A stretch of 64,000 bases of DNA from DAOUET01 sp034430155 (GCA_034430155.1 DAOUET010000079.1:1-64000); one strand, 5' to 3'; positions 9,681 to 19,694 are shown, counted from the stretch's first letter. The notes: generated by a model from the letters alone, not told the origin. Numbers and translations: made by a program.

Positions 9681-9959
9681 AAATTGAATGAAGTAGCATT
9701 TAAGTTGCGTCCTTGCCAATTTTGCGCTAAACTCTATCAAGATAAGAAATTTTGTCTTTGGCTGCTTTCATTGTGGTATGAAAAGTGACTTTTCATCTTG
9801 CTTTATCCCCAAACACGATGAGGCCCTGTGAGCTGCTCCATTATAAGCAACCCTAAAGAGGCGTAATCGCTTGAATTTGGGTGAAAAATGAAACCTTGAA
9901 AATTATATCACCGCTGGCCTGCTCTCCTTTGACTGATATCGGCTTGATCACTACTACCT

Positions 9960-10748
9960 ATGAATGAAAATCAAAACCTGATGCTTTTTACAAAAAAGAC
10001 TTATATTGGCATCGATCCCACTGCTGGTCAACGTCCCTTCACGTACGCCGCTCTTGATCACGACCTGGGTCTCTTGGCACTCGGGCAAGGTCATATCGAT
10101 GAGGTCTTAGCTTTTGTTGCTGGGCAGCGAGCAGCTGTGGTAGCTGTGAGCGGACCTCGCCGTCCCAACCAAGGTGTGATGGCTAACCAACAGGTGCGCG
10201 ATAACCTTTCGCCTCCACCCAGACCCGGGCGTTGGGACAACTTTCGCCTGGTCGAATACCAGCTGCGCCAGCGTAACATAACCATGCCACAGACCCGGTC
10301 TGACGGGCAGGATTGCCCGATGTGGATGCGCATGAGTTTTAAGCTTTTCCACAGGCTGGTTGCACTAGACTATCAGGTTTTTCCCCAGGAAAAGGCGACC
10401 CGACAATGTATGGAAGTATATCCTCACGCTTGTTACACGACCTTGCTAGGAAATATCCCTTTCCCCAAACACACCTTAGAGGGGCGCTTACAGAGACAAC
10501 TGATTCTTTACCAACAAAAACTTGATATCCCCGACCCGATGCGCTTGTTCGAAGAAATTACCCGCCACCGCTTGTTGCAGGGAATTTTACCTTTGGAGGA
10601 TCTCCTCTTGTCTGAGGAACTCGATTCCTTAGTGGCTGCCTACACCGCTTGGGTTGCTACCAGCCACCCGGAGCAGATCACCTTGCTTGGAGACCCTAAT
10701 GAAGGTCAGGTGGTTATACCGGTTGGGGCTTTGAAGGCGCGTTATTGA
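9960..10748 (+). CDS. DUF429 domain protein (predicted nuclease fold)
   Basis: A 262-residue protein of the DUF429 type. The N-terminal segment YIGIDPTAGQRPFTYAALDHD and AVVAVSGPRRPN match the RNase H-like opening of this family, where Asp residues are expected to bind metal. The later segment MEVYPHACYTTLLG is also characteristic (EVYPxA motif). No function has been established that I can assign. It is followed after 107 bp by a lipid-kinase-like gene on the same strand. A second in-frame ATG at residue 8 is possible. Confidence 0.65.
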   Translation: MNENQNLMLFTKKTYIGIDPTAGQRPFTYAALDHDLGLLALGQGHIDEVLAFVAGQRAAVVAVSGPRRPNQGVMANQQVRDNLSPPPRPGRWDNFRLVEYQLRQRNITMPQTRSDGQDCPMWMRMSFKLFHRLVALDYQVFPQEKATRQCMEVYPHACYTTLLGNIPFPKHTLEGRLQRQLILYQQKLDIPDPMRLFEEITRHRLLQGILPLEDLLLSEELDSLVAAYTAWVATSHPEQITLLGDPNEGQVVIPVGALKARY

Positions 10749-10855
10749 GGTTGCCATCATAAAAGATCTTTGCTTTCATGTAATAAAATCAACAATTAAA
10801 TCAACGGTTTTATCGAAATCCTTTGGTTTGCAAATCCCTTTAAGAGTGGAATCCT

Positions 10856-11773
10856 ATGGCTAAACACAATGTCAAATTAATCATCAATCCCAATGCTGAT
10901 TTGGGGCGCGCCTGGAGATGGGCTTCTGATTTACGACCGATTGTGGAAGAATTTGGCGGCGCGGATTGGGCCGGCACAGTCTACCCAACCCATGCAACCG
11001 AATTAGCTCGCCAGGCTGCTGAGCAGGGCTACAGGATGGTTGTTGCTGTCGGCGGTGATGGCACAGTCCATGAAGTGATAAATGGGCTGATGCAAGTTCC
11101 TGCAGATCAACGGCCGCTTTTGGGGGTGGTACCGATGGGCTCCGGCAACGACTTTTCTCACAACGTGGGTATAAAAACCCGCCCCGACCAGGCAATGCGC
11201 CAGGTTTTTACCAGCCAACCCCTCAAAATAGATATCGCCGTGATCGAAGATAGCCTGGGACGGCGTGAATATTGGGATAACACTCTGGGTGTAGGTTTTG
11301 ATGCCACGGTAAACATCCGTTCACATGACCTTCCAATTGTGCATGGTTTTTTGATGTATTTGATCTCCGTGATACAGACCATCATGCTCAACCATGATGC
11401 TCCTCGTATGTCTATCGAAACCGATGAGGAGCAGTGGACAGAAAATTTGTTAATGATCGTTATGTGTAACGGTCCTCGCGAGGGTGGTGGTTTTTTCGTT
11501 GCTCCCGAGGCACGCCCTGACGATGGTTGGCTGCATTACACAGCCATTCGCCAGGTTTCTCGTTTGATGATGTTTCGCTTGGTCCCTGAAGTCATGAGAG
11601 GTACTCACGGCCGTTTTCCCCAGGTTCGCATGGGAAAGTTTCGCAAACTTTCATTGAACGCTGACCGTCCTCTGCACATTCATGCCGATGGTGAAATTTT
11701 CGCCGGATTCGGCACCGAAGTAAAACAGCTAACCATCGAGATCCTCCCTGAGGCCCTTGAGATTATCGTTTAA
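10856..11773 (+). CDS. Diacylglycerol kinase-like lipid kinase (YegS/BmrU type)
   Basis: A 305-residue protein with the DAGK catalytic domain. The signature VAVGGDGTVHEVINGLM (near residue 62) binds the nucleotide. GVVPMGSGNDFSHNVG (near residue 95) is the second conserved block. The family phosphorylates diacylglycerol, sphingoid bases or other lipids at the cytoplasmic face of the membrane. The length matches the usual 290-310 residues. The lipid substrate cannot be read from the sequence. Confidence 0.88.
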   Translation: MAKHNVKLIINPNADLGRAWRWASDLRPIVEEFGGADWAGTVYPTHATELARQAAEQGYRMVVAVGGDGTVHEVINGLMQVPADQRPLLGVVPMGSGNDFSHNVGIKTRPDQAMRQVFTSQPLKIDIAVIEDSLGRREYWDNTLGVGFDATVNIRSHDLPIVHGFLMYLISVIQTIMLNHDAPRMSIETDEEQWTENLLMIVMCNGPREGGGFFVAPEARPDDGWLHYTAIRQVSRLMMFRLVPEVMRGTHGRFPQVRMGKFRKLSLNADRPLHIHADGEIFAGFGTEVKQLTIEILPEALEIIV

Positions 11774-11826
11774 TGCTATGCCCCGCTCTTTTTGGCTGGT
11801 AACTGGTGGGTAAGACATGCAACCTC

Positions 11827-13494
11827 ATGCCCAACTTGATCAAAAGCCTTCAGAGTCATGACCTGGGTTATCTCCGCATCTTGGCGACCTTGTGGGGCCT
11901 GCAGCTGAGCGCCACCGAGGTTAGAGAGGCCGTGGACCAGCTGGCGCCAGAGCTGCGCAACATGCAATTAGTCGCCGAGATCCTTGACTCGCTACCGAAT
12001 GAGGCCCGTCAGGCTTTGGATGATCTGCTGCGTAACGGTGGTCGTTTACCCTGGCCTCAGTTCACCCGCCAATACGGCTCAGTGCGAGAAATGGGTCCGG
12101 GACGACGCGACCGGGAACGCCCATATCTTAAACCGGTTTCGCCTGCTGAAGTCCTTTGGTACCGGGCGCTGGTTGCCCGGGCTTTTTTCGATAGCCAGAC
12201 CGGGCCCGAAGAATTCGCTTATATCCCAGAGGACTTAATAGCTCTGATGTCTCCGCCACAAGGTAATACCGTCCCTTTCCTGGGACATGGAGCTGCACCC
12301 AGGGAATACACCCACGAAATCCTGGTCAGTGACCGGATTTTGGATGACTGCTGCACGCTGCTAGCTGCCCTCCGCATGGGATTTCCTGCTGGGGATGTTG
12401 ACCAGGTCGCCTATTTAGGGACGATTTCCCATACCGTCCTGCGGGAGTTACTTGATGCTGCGGGTCTTCTGGATGAGAATGGGGCACCACGACCCGAGCT
12501 AACCCGCCTTTTTCTCGAAGCGAGCCGAGGAGAAAGCCTGGTGAAATTGGTGCAGGCCTGGTTACACAACCCAACCTTCAATGAACTTCGCCTGATTCCA
12601 GGGCTATCATTCGAAGGCGAGTGGCAGAATGATCCATTACAAACTCGCCAGTTCCTGCTAGATTGCCTTTCCAAACTCCCGAAGAACACTTGGTGGAGCC
12701 TGAATGCATTTATAAGCGCTATCCAGCAGCAATCTCCCGATTTTCAACGCCCAGCCGGCGATTATGATTCCTGGTTTATCCGAGACCAAAGTACGGGCAA
12801 CTTCTTGCGTGGTTTCGAACATTGGGAAGCGGTCGATGGGGCTTTAATCCGCTTTATTATTACAAAATTGCTTCACTGGTTAGGCCTTCTGGATTTGGCC
12901 ATGCCCACGCCGACTGCCCGAGCAGGGCAGCCGGTGGTGAGTGCTTTCCGCTGGTCAAAATGGGGAGAGGCCTTGCTAAAGGGTACTGCCATCGAGAGAT
13001 TACCAATTGAAGATCAGAGGATTCAGGTCAATTCTGAGGCGAGTTTGTTCGTGCCGCGCTTGGTACCCCGCCCGATCCGTTATCAAGTAGCGCGCTTTTG
13101 CGATTGGGAAGAAGAGCGTGAAGACGGATACCGCTACCATATAACCCCGGGCTCCCTTGAACGCGCCCGCCAACAAGGTCTGTTTGTCAGTCATCTACTG
13201 GCTTTGTTCCGACGGCACGCTCTGGCCATCCCCCCCAGCCTGTACACCGCCCTGGAACGTTGGGAGCAGCATGGCAGCCAGGCCAGCCTGACAAATCTAC
13301 TGGTATTGCGATTAGGCTCGCCAGAAATCTTACAGGAATTGCGCGCCTCCCGAGCCAATCGCTTTTTGGGTGACCCCCTCGGTCCAACCGCCGTAGTTGT
13401 CAAACCCGGCGCCTGGAAGAAAGTGCTCAAGATCCTGGCTGAAATGGGGTATCTCGGCGAGGTAAATTTGGGGGATACCAACCCTGAAAGCTAA
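11827..13494 (+). CDS. Helicase_C_3 (XPB/Ssl2-like) domain protein, unknown function
   Basis: A protein of about 555 residues typical of Chloroflexota and Actinobacteria. Its C-terminal part (NSEASLFVPRLVPRPIRYQVARF through YRYHITPGSLERARQQG) matches the Helicase_C_3 domain, found with XPB/Ssl2-type helicases. No Walker A or DEAD/DEAH motif is seen, so it is not itself a helicase. The start at 11827 (MPNLIKSLQ) fits the family opening better than the GTG at 11806, although neither has a clear ribosome-binding site. An imperfect hairpin (CCCCAATTG ... CAATTAGGGG) lies just after the stop at 13502-13530. Confidence 0.6.
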   Translation: MPNLIKSLQSHDLGYLRILATLWGLQLSATEVREAVDQLAPELRNMQLVAEILDSLPNEARQALDDLLRNGGRLPWPQFTRQYGSVREMGPGRRDRERPYLKPVSPAEVLWYRALVARAFFDSQTGPEEFAYIPEDLIALMSPPQGNTVPFLGHGAAPREYTHEILVSDRILDDCCTLLAALRMGFPAGDVDQVAYLGTISHTVLRELLDAAGLLDENGAPRPELTRLFLEASRGESLVKLVQAWLHNPTFNELRLIPGLSFEGEWQNDPLQTRQFLLDCLSKLPKNTWWSLNAFISAIQQQSPDFQRPAGDYDSWFIRDQSTGNFLRGFEHWEAVDGALIRFIITKLLHWLGLLDLAMPTPTARAGQPVVSAFRWSKWGEALLKGTAIERLPIEDQRIQVNSEASLFVPRLVPRPIRYQVARFCDWEEEREDGYRYHITPGSLERARQQGLFVSHLLALFRRHALAIPPSLYTALERWEQHGSQASLTNLLVLRLGSPEILQELRASRANRFLGDPLGPTAVVVKPGAWKKVLKILAEMGYLGEVNLGDTNPES

Positions 13495-13599
13495 GTTGAG
13501 CCACCCCAATTGCTTTGTTGTACAATTAGGGGAAGTTGGCGGTAGCAACTTTGAATATCCTACCTGTACAAATTTCGTATTAGATAAGATTCGACAAAA

Positions 13600-14631
13600 A
13601 TGGTTATGGTTATGAATAATCCAATTGAAGTCTTGATCACATTGCCTTTTCCAGAAGACCTAGTGGCTCAATTGCGTGCGGTATCCCCGCGCTTGCACCT
13701 CACGGTCCAAAAAGCTCGCCAGCCGGATGATATTTCAAAAGAAATTTGGGGGCGAATTGAAGTGCTCTATACCAATGATGTCATTCCGAAACTTGATCAG
13801 GCCTCTAAATTACGCTGGATCCAATTCCATTGGGCTGGAGTGGATCATCTCATCGACCATCCCATTCTTAGCAAGCCTGGACTGGTGGCTACTACCTTGA
13901 GTGGAGCGGCCGCTCCCCAAATGGCTGAGTATGTGCTAATGATGCTCTTGGCGCTCGGTCATCGAATGCCTGCCATGGCAGACCACCAAAAAAGGAGCGA
14001 TTGGCCCCAAGATCGTTGGAAGCGTTTCAGCCCGCAAGAGTTGAGCACCAGCACTGTCGGGATTGTCGGCTATGGCAGTGTCGGGCGGCAAGTTGCTCGT
14101 TTGCTCCATGCCTTTGGAGCCACCATTTTGGCGGTTAAGAACGACGCCATGCACCCTGAAGACAGTGGCTATATCCCCATGGGGATTGGCGATCCAACCG
14201 GGGACCTACCTCGACGCATTTACCCTCCCCAGGCCATCATTTCGATGCTCAAGGAATGTGATTTTGTTGTCGTCACAGTACCGTTAACCTCTGGGACTCG
14301 CCACTTGATAGGGGAAGACGAGATTGCTGCCTTCAAACCAACTGCTTTTTTGGTAGATACCTCTCGAGGCGGCATTATTGATCATGAAGCTCTCATTGTT
14401 GCGCTGCGAGAACGAAAAATTGCAGGTGCGGCTCTGGATGTATTCCCCCAGGAGCCCCTCCCAGTTGATAGCCCCTTCTGGAATTTCCCCAATGTAATCG
14501 TAACGCCACATATTTCCGGCATTACCCCCCATTACGATCAACGCGCCACCGCCTTATTCACCGAAAACCTGCAACGCTATGTTAATGGGTTGGACTTGTA
14601 TAACATCATAGACCCATCAAGAGGTTATTGA
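13600..14631 (+). CDS. D-2-hydroxyacid dehydrogenase (NAD-dependent)
   Basis: A 343-residue member of the D-isomer-specific 2-hydroxyacid dehydrogenases. The NAD-binding GXGXXG motif is GIVGYGSVGRQVARLL near residue 155. The catalytic Arg lies in FLVDTSRGGIIDHEAL, the Glu in LDVFPQEPLP, and the His in NVIVTPHISG. This set is complete, so the enzyme should be active on a 2-keto or 2-hydroxy acid, possibly a phosphorylated one. Three in-frame ATGs occur within the first six codons, and the exact start is open. A hairpin repeat begins nine bases after the stop. Confidence 0.87.
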   Translation: MVMVMNNPIEVLITLPFPEDLVAQLRAVSPRLHLTVQKARQPDDISKEIWGRIEVLYTNDVIPKLDQASKLRWIQFHWAGVDHLIDHPILSKPGLVATTLSGAAAPQMAEYVLMMLLALGHRMPAMADHQKRSDWPQDRWKRFSPQELSTSTVGIVGYGSVGRQVARLLHAFGATILAVKNDAMHPEDSGYIPMGIGDPTGDLPRRIYPPQAIISMLKECDFVVVTVPLTSGTRHLIGEDEIAAFKPTAFLVDTSRGGIIDHEALIVALRERKIAGAALDVFPQEPLPVDSPFWNFPNVIVTPHISGITPHYDQRATALFTENLQRYVNGLDLYNIIDPSRGY

Positions 14632-14639
14632 TTAAACTT

Positions 14640-14730
14640 AGGACTTACGCAGTTGGTGGGAGGATGGGGGTGTTTGGGCGGGCGTTGCCCGCCCAAACAC
14701 CCCCGATTTTCCCCTGAACTACGTAACTAC
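14640..14730 (+). repeat. Dispersed hairpin repeat, copy A (MITE-like)
   Basis: A 91-bp element. The left end GGACTTACGCAGTT and the right end AACTACGTAACT are imperfect inverted repeats of each other. The centre is a long palindrome, TGTTTGGGCGGGC-GTTG-CCCGCCCAAACA, flanked by GGGGG/CCCCC. The same element occurs at 41310-41400 and 63245-63334, with a half copy at 62845-62884. It contains no open reading frame. Confidence 0.8.
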
Positions 14731-14877
14731 CAAAACTATTAGGCATCCAGTTTCAACTGGTGGTGGGATCAAGGACTTTTCACTAGTTTTTATGCGAACT
14801 GCTGCCACTAGCTCGAAATGCGCTGCCATTCACTAAATGGGGTAAGCACTGAGCGGCGCACGTTTATCAGGAAAGAT

Positions 14878-15627
14878 ATGATGCGACCATTTGATGTGTT
14901 ACTTTTTGATTTAGGCAGCACCCTGATATATTTCCAGGGAGATTGGCCGGAAATATTTATGCAAGCGAATAAAGAATTGGTTAGCTACCTGCGGGCAGCC
15001 GGCCTGGACCTGGACGAAGGCGTATTTCTAGAGGAATATAACCAGCGGTTGCAGAGTTACTATTCTGAACGCGAATCGGAGTTCGTTGAATATACGACTG
15101 CCTATATCTTAAGCACGCTCCTGAATGAACACGGTTATTCCCAGGTTCCAGACGAGCTGATAAGTTCTGCCATCAAAGCCATGTACAGCATCTCTCAGAA
15201 ACACTGGCATACTGAAGAGGATGCAAAACCCACCTTGGAAAAGCTGCAAGGTCAAGGATATCATTTGGGTATTATCTCTAATGCAGCCGATGATACCGAT
15301 GTGCAGACTTTGGTGGACAATGCTGGTATTCGATCTTACTTCGAGATGGTGATATCTTCTGCAGCAGTGGCCATTCGCAAACCCAATCCCCGTATTTTTA
15401 ACATGGCCCTGGATACCTGGGGGATTCCCCCCAATCGGGCTGCCATGATCGGCGATACCTTAGGAGCCGACGTCCTTGGAGCGCAAAATGCAGGCCTGTT
15501 TGCGATTTGGATCACACGCCGGGCGGATACACCCGCCAACCGCGCTCACGAAGATACCATCCAACCGGACGCCACCATCGGTACTTTAAGCGAGCTCCTT
15601 GATGTGCTTAATAAATTGGGTGCTTAA
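14878..15627 (+). CDS. HAD family hydrolase
   Basis: A hydrolase of about 249 residues with all four HAD motifs: DLGSTL (motif I, with Asp replacing none of the key position LFDLGST), ISNAADD (motif II), the Lys in IRKPNPRIF (motif III) and IGDTLGADVLGAQNAG (motif IV). The second residue after the nucleophile Asp is Gly rather than the Asp usual in phosphatases, which is seen in some phosphatase subgroups and dehalogenases. The ATG at 14878 is chosen because AGGAAAG lies a few bases before it; a longer frame from 14818 has no such site. The substrate is unknown. Confidence 0.82.
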   Translation: MMRPFDVLLFDLGSTLIYFQGDWPEIFMQANKELVSYLRAAGLDLDEGVFLEEYNQRLQSYYSERESEFVEYTTAYILSTLLNEHGYSQVPDELISSAIKAMYSISQKHWHTEEDAKPTLEKLQGQGYHLGIISNAADDTDVQTLVDNAGIRSYFEMVISSAAVAIRKPNPRIFNMALDTWGIPPNRAAMIGDTLGADVLGAQNAGLFAIWITRRADTPANRAHEDTIQPDATIGTLSELLDVLNKLGA

Positions 15628-15660
15628 AATTCCTTTCCCCCTCTAGAACTTCTAAAAATA

Positions 15661-18276
15661 TTACGAACTGGTCGATCCAATCAGGCAAACGCAGTTTCGC
15701 CCTTGCTGTTTTGCCTGGTATAAGGCTTGGTCAGCGTAATCCACCAGTTGGCGTTCCCCCTGGGTGTGATCTGGAAAAGTTGCGCCGCCTATGCTGACCG
15801 TAAGGGTTATCTGGTTGCCCTCCACTGGAAAAGGTTTGGCCGCGATGATTTCTCTTAAACGGCCACCGACATCCTTGATATGATGGACGGGTGTCCCAGG
15901 CAAAATGACAGCGAATTCCTCACCTCCATAGCGCGCCAAGGTGTCCACAGAACGCAATTCATTTTTAAGTCGCGTGGCGATGAGCCGTAAAACTTGATCG
16001 CCATGTTGGTGTCCGTAGGTATCATTCACCACTTTGAAATGATCTAGGTCGATCATCAAGAGGGAAACCGAATGTTCTAAGCGGCGAGCGCGCTCTAGTT
16101 CCCGGTGAAGCCGTTGGTGAAAATAGCGGTGGTTGTAAGCGCCCGTGACGAAATCCGTAATGGAAGCGCGTTCCATCTCCTCAAAGTTCAGAGCGTTTTG
16201 TAACGCTAAGGCGACATGTCCAGATAGGGTCTCTAATCTGGTGGCGTGTTCCTCGGTGTAGAAGCCTGGCTCACTTTTATCTAAGGAAATGAATCCGAAT
16301 AAACGGTTCTGCGTCACTAATGGTGCTCCTAACCAGGAAGCGATATGCTTGGAGGCCGCCACGTCAACCCAACCAGGATCGTTTTCTACATCAGGTATAA
16401 AGTGCGGTTTGCGCGTGCGGGACATGTGGTTCAAATTTGGGGTGGTATCCACGGTTAATCGGAGCTGTTCAATCAGCCCTACGGGGTAAAATCGCTCATA
16501 TCCACGGTGTGCAGCGACACGTATATGATCTTCTTCCAGCAGCATCACATTACCGCTATCAAAAGGCACCACCCGTTCGATCTGCTCGAGGATCATTTCC
16601 AGAATCGTCTCCAAATCGAGGCTGGAGGAAAGCATTAGACTGATCTCCCGTAAAGCCTCTGCCAGCGTGCGCTGTTCTCGTTCGCTTTGATAGAGACGCG
16701 CATTGGCAATTGCCAGCGCCCCTTGATTGGCGAAGGCTAAAGCCAGCTGAGCGTCCTCATTGGTATATAATCCCGGCTTGCGACTGTCCACCGTCAACAA
16801 TCCTATAACTTCACCGCGCGCCACCATGGGAACTGCCAACCACCCACGCACATAATCGGCACTACCCAGACGCCGGAAGCGCGGATCTTGGATTGCGTCT
16901 CGCAACACGATAGATTCCTTGTCCTCGATCACCCGGCGAGCCAGCTCGTTCTCAACGACTTTGAAATTTACCGATAAGGCTTTCTCGGGAAAAGGATGGC
17001 TGTGTACTGCCAGAACCTTTAGATAGCCCTGCTCCAAAAGCATCAGGGAAGCGCTATCGAAAAGAACCACTTGCTTTAACTGTTCCAGAATCATGTTGAG
17101 CACCTGGTCGAGTTCAAGCGTGGAGCTCAAGACGACCGTGGCTTTACGTAGGGTCTCTGTGGTTAAACGGGCATGTTGTTCCTTAGCGTACAACCTGGCG
17201 TTATTTAAAGCCAGAGCCACCTGTTCGGATAGGGTGCGTAACCGCTCCAGGAATGAGGGCAATATTTGAGAACCGTCTTCTTGACTGTATAGCTCCATCA
17301 GACCAATAGGATTTCCGCCCGCTTTAAGGGGCAACATCAACAAAGTGTTATAGCCCAACTCACGCAATAAGCTGACTTCAGCCGGATCAGCTCGCGGGTC
17401 TTGAACCTGGATCACGGCAGGTTCACCGCTCTCGATCACGTACTTGGTGGCTGGGAAATCAGCCAAGTAATACAGTTTGCCTAAGTCGGCGTCCTCACTG
17501 ACACCAAAACGGGAGTATTGGGCGGAAACTCGCACCCGGTCTGGGTCAGGTTCAAACGAGGAAATGGCACAGCTATCCATGCCAACCAGCTCTGCCAGGC
17601 GGACGGCGATATGTTGCAGCAGCTCATCCATGTTTAGGGTGGAAATCAAACGGTGAACCGTGTCCACCAGCATGTTCAGATCGGCCTCACGTCGGTGGCT
17701 TTCTTCTAACATTTGAAGGTGATCTATGGTGCCAGCTGCCTGTTTGGCATACAATGCAATCTCTTGAAGTTCCACCCTTGAGAAAGTTGGGAGTCTGTTC
17801 AAGCAAGCGAATAACACCCCGATAGATCTATCCGCACTCCACAGGGGTAATCCTAAGTACGAGATGATCCCTTGATCTCTGAGATTCGATAAGAAGGGTG
17901 ACTGGGAGGTATGCCCATCATCTGAAACGATGAAAGGGTCTTTGGATAATTGAATTTGATCGATGCTCTGGTAAGGTGAGGGAAAAGCAGCCTCTGGGAC
18001 CTCTTCCCCTGTTTGCGAAACGCCGTAATTAAATACAAACCCCCCTTGCGGTTCTCCTAGATATACACAGGCTGAATGAGCGTCTAACCTGGTAAGTAAT
18101 AAACGCGTGGCGTGCTTGATGGCCTGCCTGCACGTTTCCGCCTCGTTTAGGCGGCTGGCAAACTCATACAACCGATCGAATTGGCTAATGAGACCATCGG
18201 CTTGATTAGCACCCCTATCCGGGTTCAACACTGAGGTTGTCGCACCTCTTTCCCCATTCGGGTCTTCGAGGGTCAT
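15661..18276 (-). CDS. Diguanylate cyclase with four GAF domains
   Basis: An 871-residue cytosolic signalling protein. Four GAF-type repeats can be seen, starting near residues 30, 205, 375 and 545; repeats 3 and 4 share the pattern LSS(T/S)LxLxxxLxMILEQ. A GGDEF domain occupies about residues 705-870. The active-site motif is GGEEF (RYGGEEFAVILPG), so c-di-GMP synthesis is expected. An inhibitory-site RXXD (RSVD) precedes it at the usual five-residue spacing, which suggests product inhibition. No membrane segment is seen. The GAF ligands cannot be told. It converges with the HAD gene, 33 bp apart. Confidence 0.9.
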   Translation of the reverse strand: MTLEDPNGERGATTSVLNPDRGANQADGLISQFDRLYEFASRLNEAETCRQAIKHATRLLLTRLDAHSACVYLGEPQGGFVFNYGVSQTGEEVPEAAFPSPYQSIDQIQLSKDPFIVSDDGHTSQSPFLSNLRDQGIISYLGLPLWSADRSIGVLFACLNRLPTFSRVELQEIALYAKQAAGTIDHLQMLEESHRREADLNMLVDTVHRLISTLNMDELLQHIAVRLAELVGMDSCAISSFEPDPDRVRVSAQYSRFGVSEDADLGKLYYLADFPATKYVIESGEPAVIQVQDPRADPAEVSLLRELGYNTLLMLPLKAGGNPIGLMELYSQEDGSQILPSFLERLRTLSEQVALALNNARLYAKEQHARLTTETLRKATVVLSSTLELDQVLNMILEQLKQVVLFDSASLMLLEQGYLKVLAVHSHPFPEKALSVNFKVVENELARRVIEDKESIVLRDAIQDPRFRRLGSADYVRGWLAVPMVARGEVIGLLTVDSRKPGLYTNEDAQLALAFANQGALAIANARLYQSEREQRTLAEALREISLMLSSSLDLETILEMILEQIERVVPFDSGNVMLLEEDHIRVAAHRGYERFYPVGLIEQLRLTVDTTPNLNHMSRTRKPHFIPDVENDPGWVDVAASKHIASWLGAPLVTQNRLFGFISLDKSEPGFYTEEHATRLETLSGHVALALQNALNFEEMERASITDFVTGAYNHRYFHQRLHRELERARRLEHSVSLLMIDLDHFKVVNDTYGHQHGDQVLRLIATRLKNELRSVDTLARYGGEEFAVILPGTPVHHIKDVGGRLREIIAAKPFPVEGNQITLTVSIGGATFPDHTQGERQLVDYADQALYQAKQQGRNCVCLIGSTSS

Positions 18277-18525
18277 GATCTTCGAGGTGTCGCATCCATG
18301 GGCAATATGATTACCAAAACATTAATAAGAGAACTCGTTTTCGAATGTACCCGAATTTAGAAGTAGGTGAATTCTTGTGACGAGTACGAAAAGCTTGATT
18401 TTTTTGATTATTACCTCAAACCAAGAGGTTATCGAAATCAGTCTCTAATTTTACCTCATCTCTTAAATGTAAAGCACCTCGCTCAGCTTGCACCTTTAAT
18501 AGCTTCACTATCGCTTTATTCCAGA

Positions 18526-19293
18526 TCATGATTGAACCTCATGATCTGGAATGACATGGCCTTTTCTTGCTTGCCAATCCTCATCGTTTTCGAGGGTAAC
18601 GACCCGGAATGATTCGGCGTAAGCCATCTCCTTGCCTTTAGCGCGTTCACCTGCCCATTCCTTGATGCGCGGCTCCGGATCCCAGTCTTTCATCTGGCTT
18701 TTATGGACGCGCAACGCTGCGATCTTGATATCGATGGTCTCTTCAATGTTTACGAACAAATCCGTTTGGTTCCAGCCGGTGACATACAATTTGCGCGGCT
18801 TATGAGCTGTAAGACCCTCTTCGTCCAGCTCCTCAAATAGGTTTGGCTGTCCTGCAGCTGGAAATGTGGCGTCTAAAGCCGCGGTCGCGGCAGCGCGGTG
18901 GTCGGGATGATTGATATATGTGTCCCCTGCCCAGACGATGGTTGGGTCGCCGCTGATCACAACTTCCGGTCTGAAGCGGCGGATTTCTCTCACCAGTTTC
19001 TTGCGCAGTTCCATGGTTGGCTGCAGCATACCATCCGGTTCACGCAGGAAGACCACTTCTTGAGCGCCGGCAAGATCAGCTGCAGCGCGCTGTTCAGCTT
19101 CTCGAATTTCCGTTGCTTTTTCTTTGGTCATACCTGGTTCGGCGATGCCCACCTCACCACTGGTGCACAATACATAACAAATGCGCGCCCCCCTTTTCGC
19201 CCAGCGGGCCAGAGTCCCTGCACAGGAAAACTCAACATCATCTGGATGTGCCACGATTACCATGGCGCTTTCAGGGGTATAAAAATTGTCCAT
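18526..19293 (-). CDS. PIG-L (LmbE-like) deacetylase
   Basis: A zinc-dependent deacetylase of the PIG-L family with about 255 residues. The metal site is given by [11 protein letters not shown] (HPDD near the N-terminus) and [15 protein letters not shown]. The family removes N-acetyl groups from GlcNAc-linked substrates such as mycothiol, bacillithiol or lipid precursors. The ATG at 19293 is preferred because AAGGAG lies upstream; the frame extends to a TTG at 19344 without support. The substrate is not determinable here. Confidence 0.87.
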   Translation of the reverse strand: MDNFYTPESAMVIVAHPDDVEFSCAGTLARWAKRGARICYVLCTSGEVGIAEPGMTKEKATEIREAEQRAAADLAGAQEVVFLREPDGMLQPTMELRKKLVREIRRFRPEVVISGDPTIVWAGDTYINHPDHRAAATAALDATFPAAGQPNLFEELDEEGLTAHKPRKLYVTGWNQTDLFVNIEETIDIKIAALRVHKSQMKDWDPEPRIKEWAGERAKGKEMAYAESFRVVTLENDEDWQARKGHVIPDHEVQS

Positions 19294-19694
19294 TAGGTTG
19301 TTTTGATCTCCTTGGATTATTGTGAGATGTAAATTTCTACCCAATTTGGATTATTTTACTTCAAAAACTGGCGCCCCTTGTGGAAAACACCTCTTCCGGC
19401 CGCGCCTTCCGACTGCAACATCCCAAAGCCTTTTCCTGACAATGTACATGCAATAAATAGGATTAACGCCACTTTGTCGGCTTAATTTCGCCATGCTAGA
19501 ATCAAACATAAAATCTCGGAATAGGTTAATTTCGTCCCTGACACCTGATTGGATAACGGAGGCAGCCAGGTTTTGATCCAGGGGGGGTCACAACTGAATA
19601 TCATTCCAACCTCCACCCTCCCTGTGCCAGGATTGTGGACAGTTCCCAGTAGAGCTGTCAATTGTTTTACATACTTTATCATGGAGCCGACTTC
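19294..19694. other. Divergent promoter region before the hdr-met operon
   Basis: About 400 bases between the PIG-L gene and hdrA1. It contains the candidate rightward promoter at 19474-19502, leaving a leader of roughly 185 nt before hdrA1. I see no convincing riboswitch or attenuator fold in the leader by eye, and no coding region. Confidence 0.5.
19474..19502 (+). promoter_or_regulatory. Candidate promoter of the hdr-mvhD-met operon
   Basis: A -35-like TTGTCG (19474-19479) is followed after 17 bp by TAGAAT (19497-19502). The -10 is preceded by TGC, giving an extended -10 element. It is the best match in the 400-bp region upstream of hdrA1. A weaker pair (CTGACA, 16 bp, TAGGAT) lies just upstream. 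Confidence 0.45.

Larger units (their letters stand above)
9439..9959. other. Divergent intergenic region pruA / DUF429 gene
   Basis: 521 bases without a supported gene. It holds the pruA promoter (9534-9562) and a GC-rich hairpin at 9620-9646 (stem GGTCGGG/CCCGACC). The segment about 9601-9680 resembles, on the minus strand, the dispersed hairpin repeat at 14640, 41310 and 63245: it ends in AGGACTTA..CAGTTG and has a similar GC-rich core. The match is weak. No clear promoter for the rightward gene was found. Confidence 0.5.

Noticed and set aside
9960..10748. DUF429 gene as part of a restriction or toxin system
   Set aside because: No neighbouring methylase, toxin or antitoxin; only the domain family is supported.
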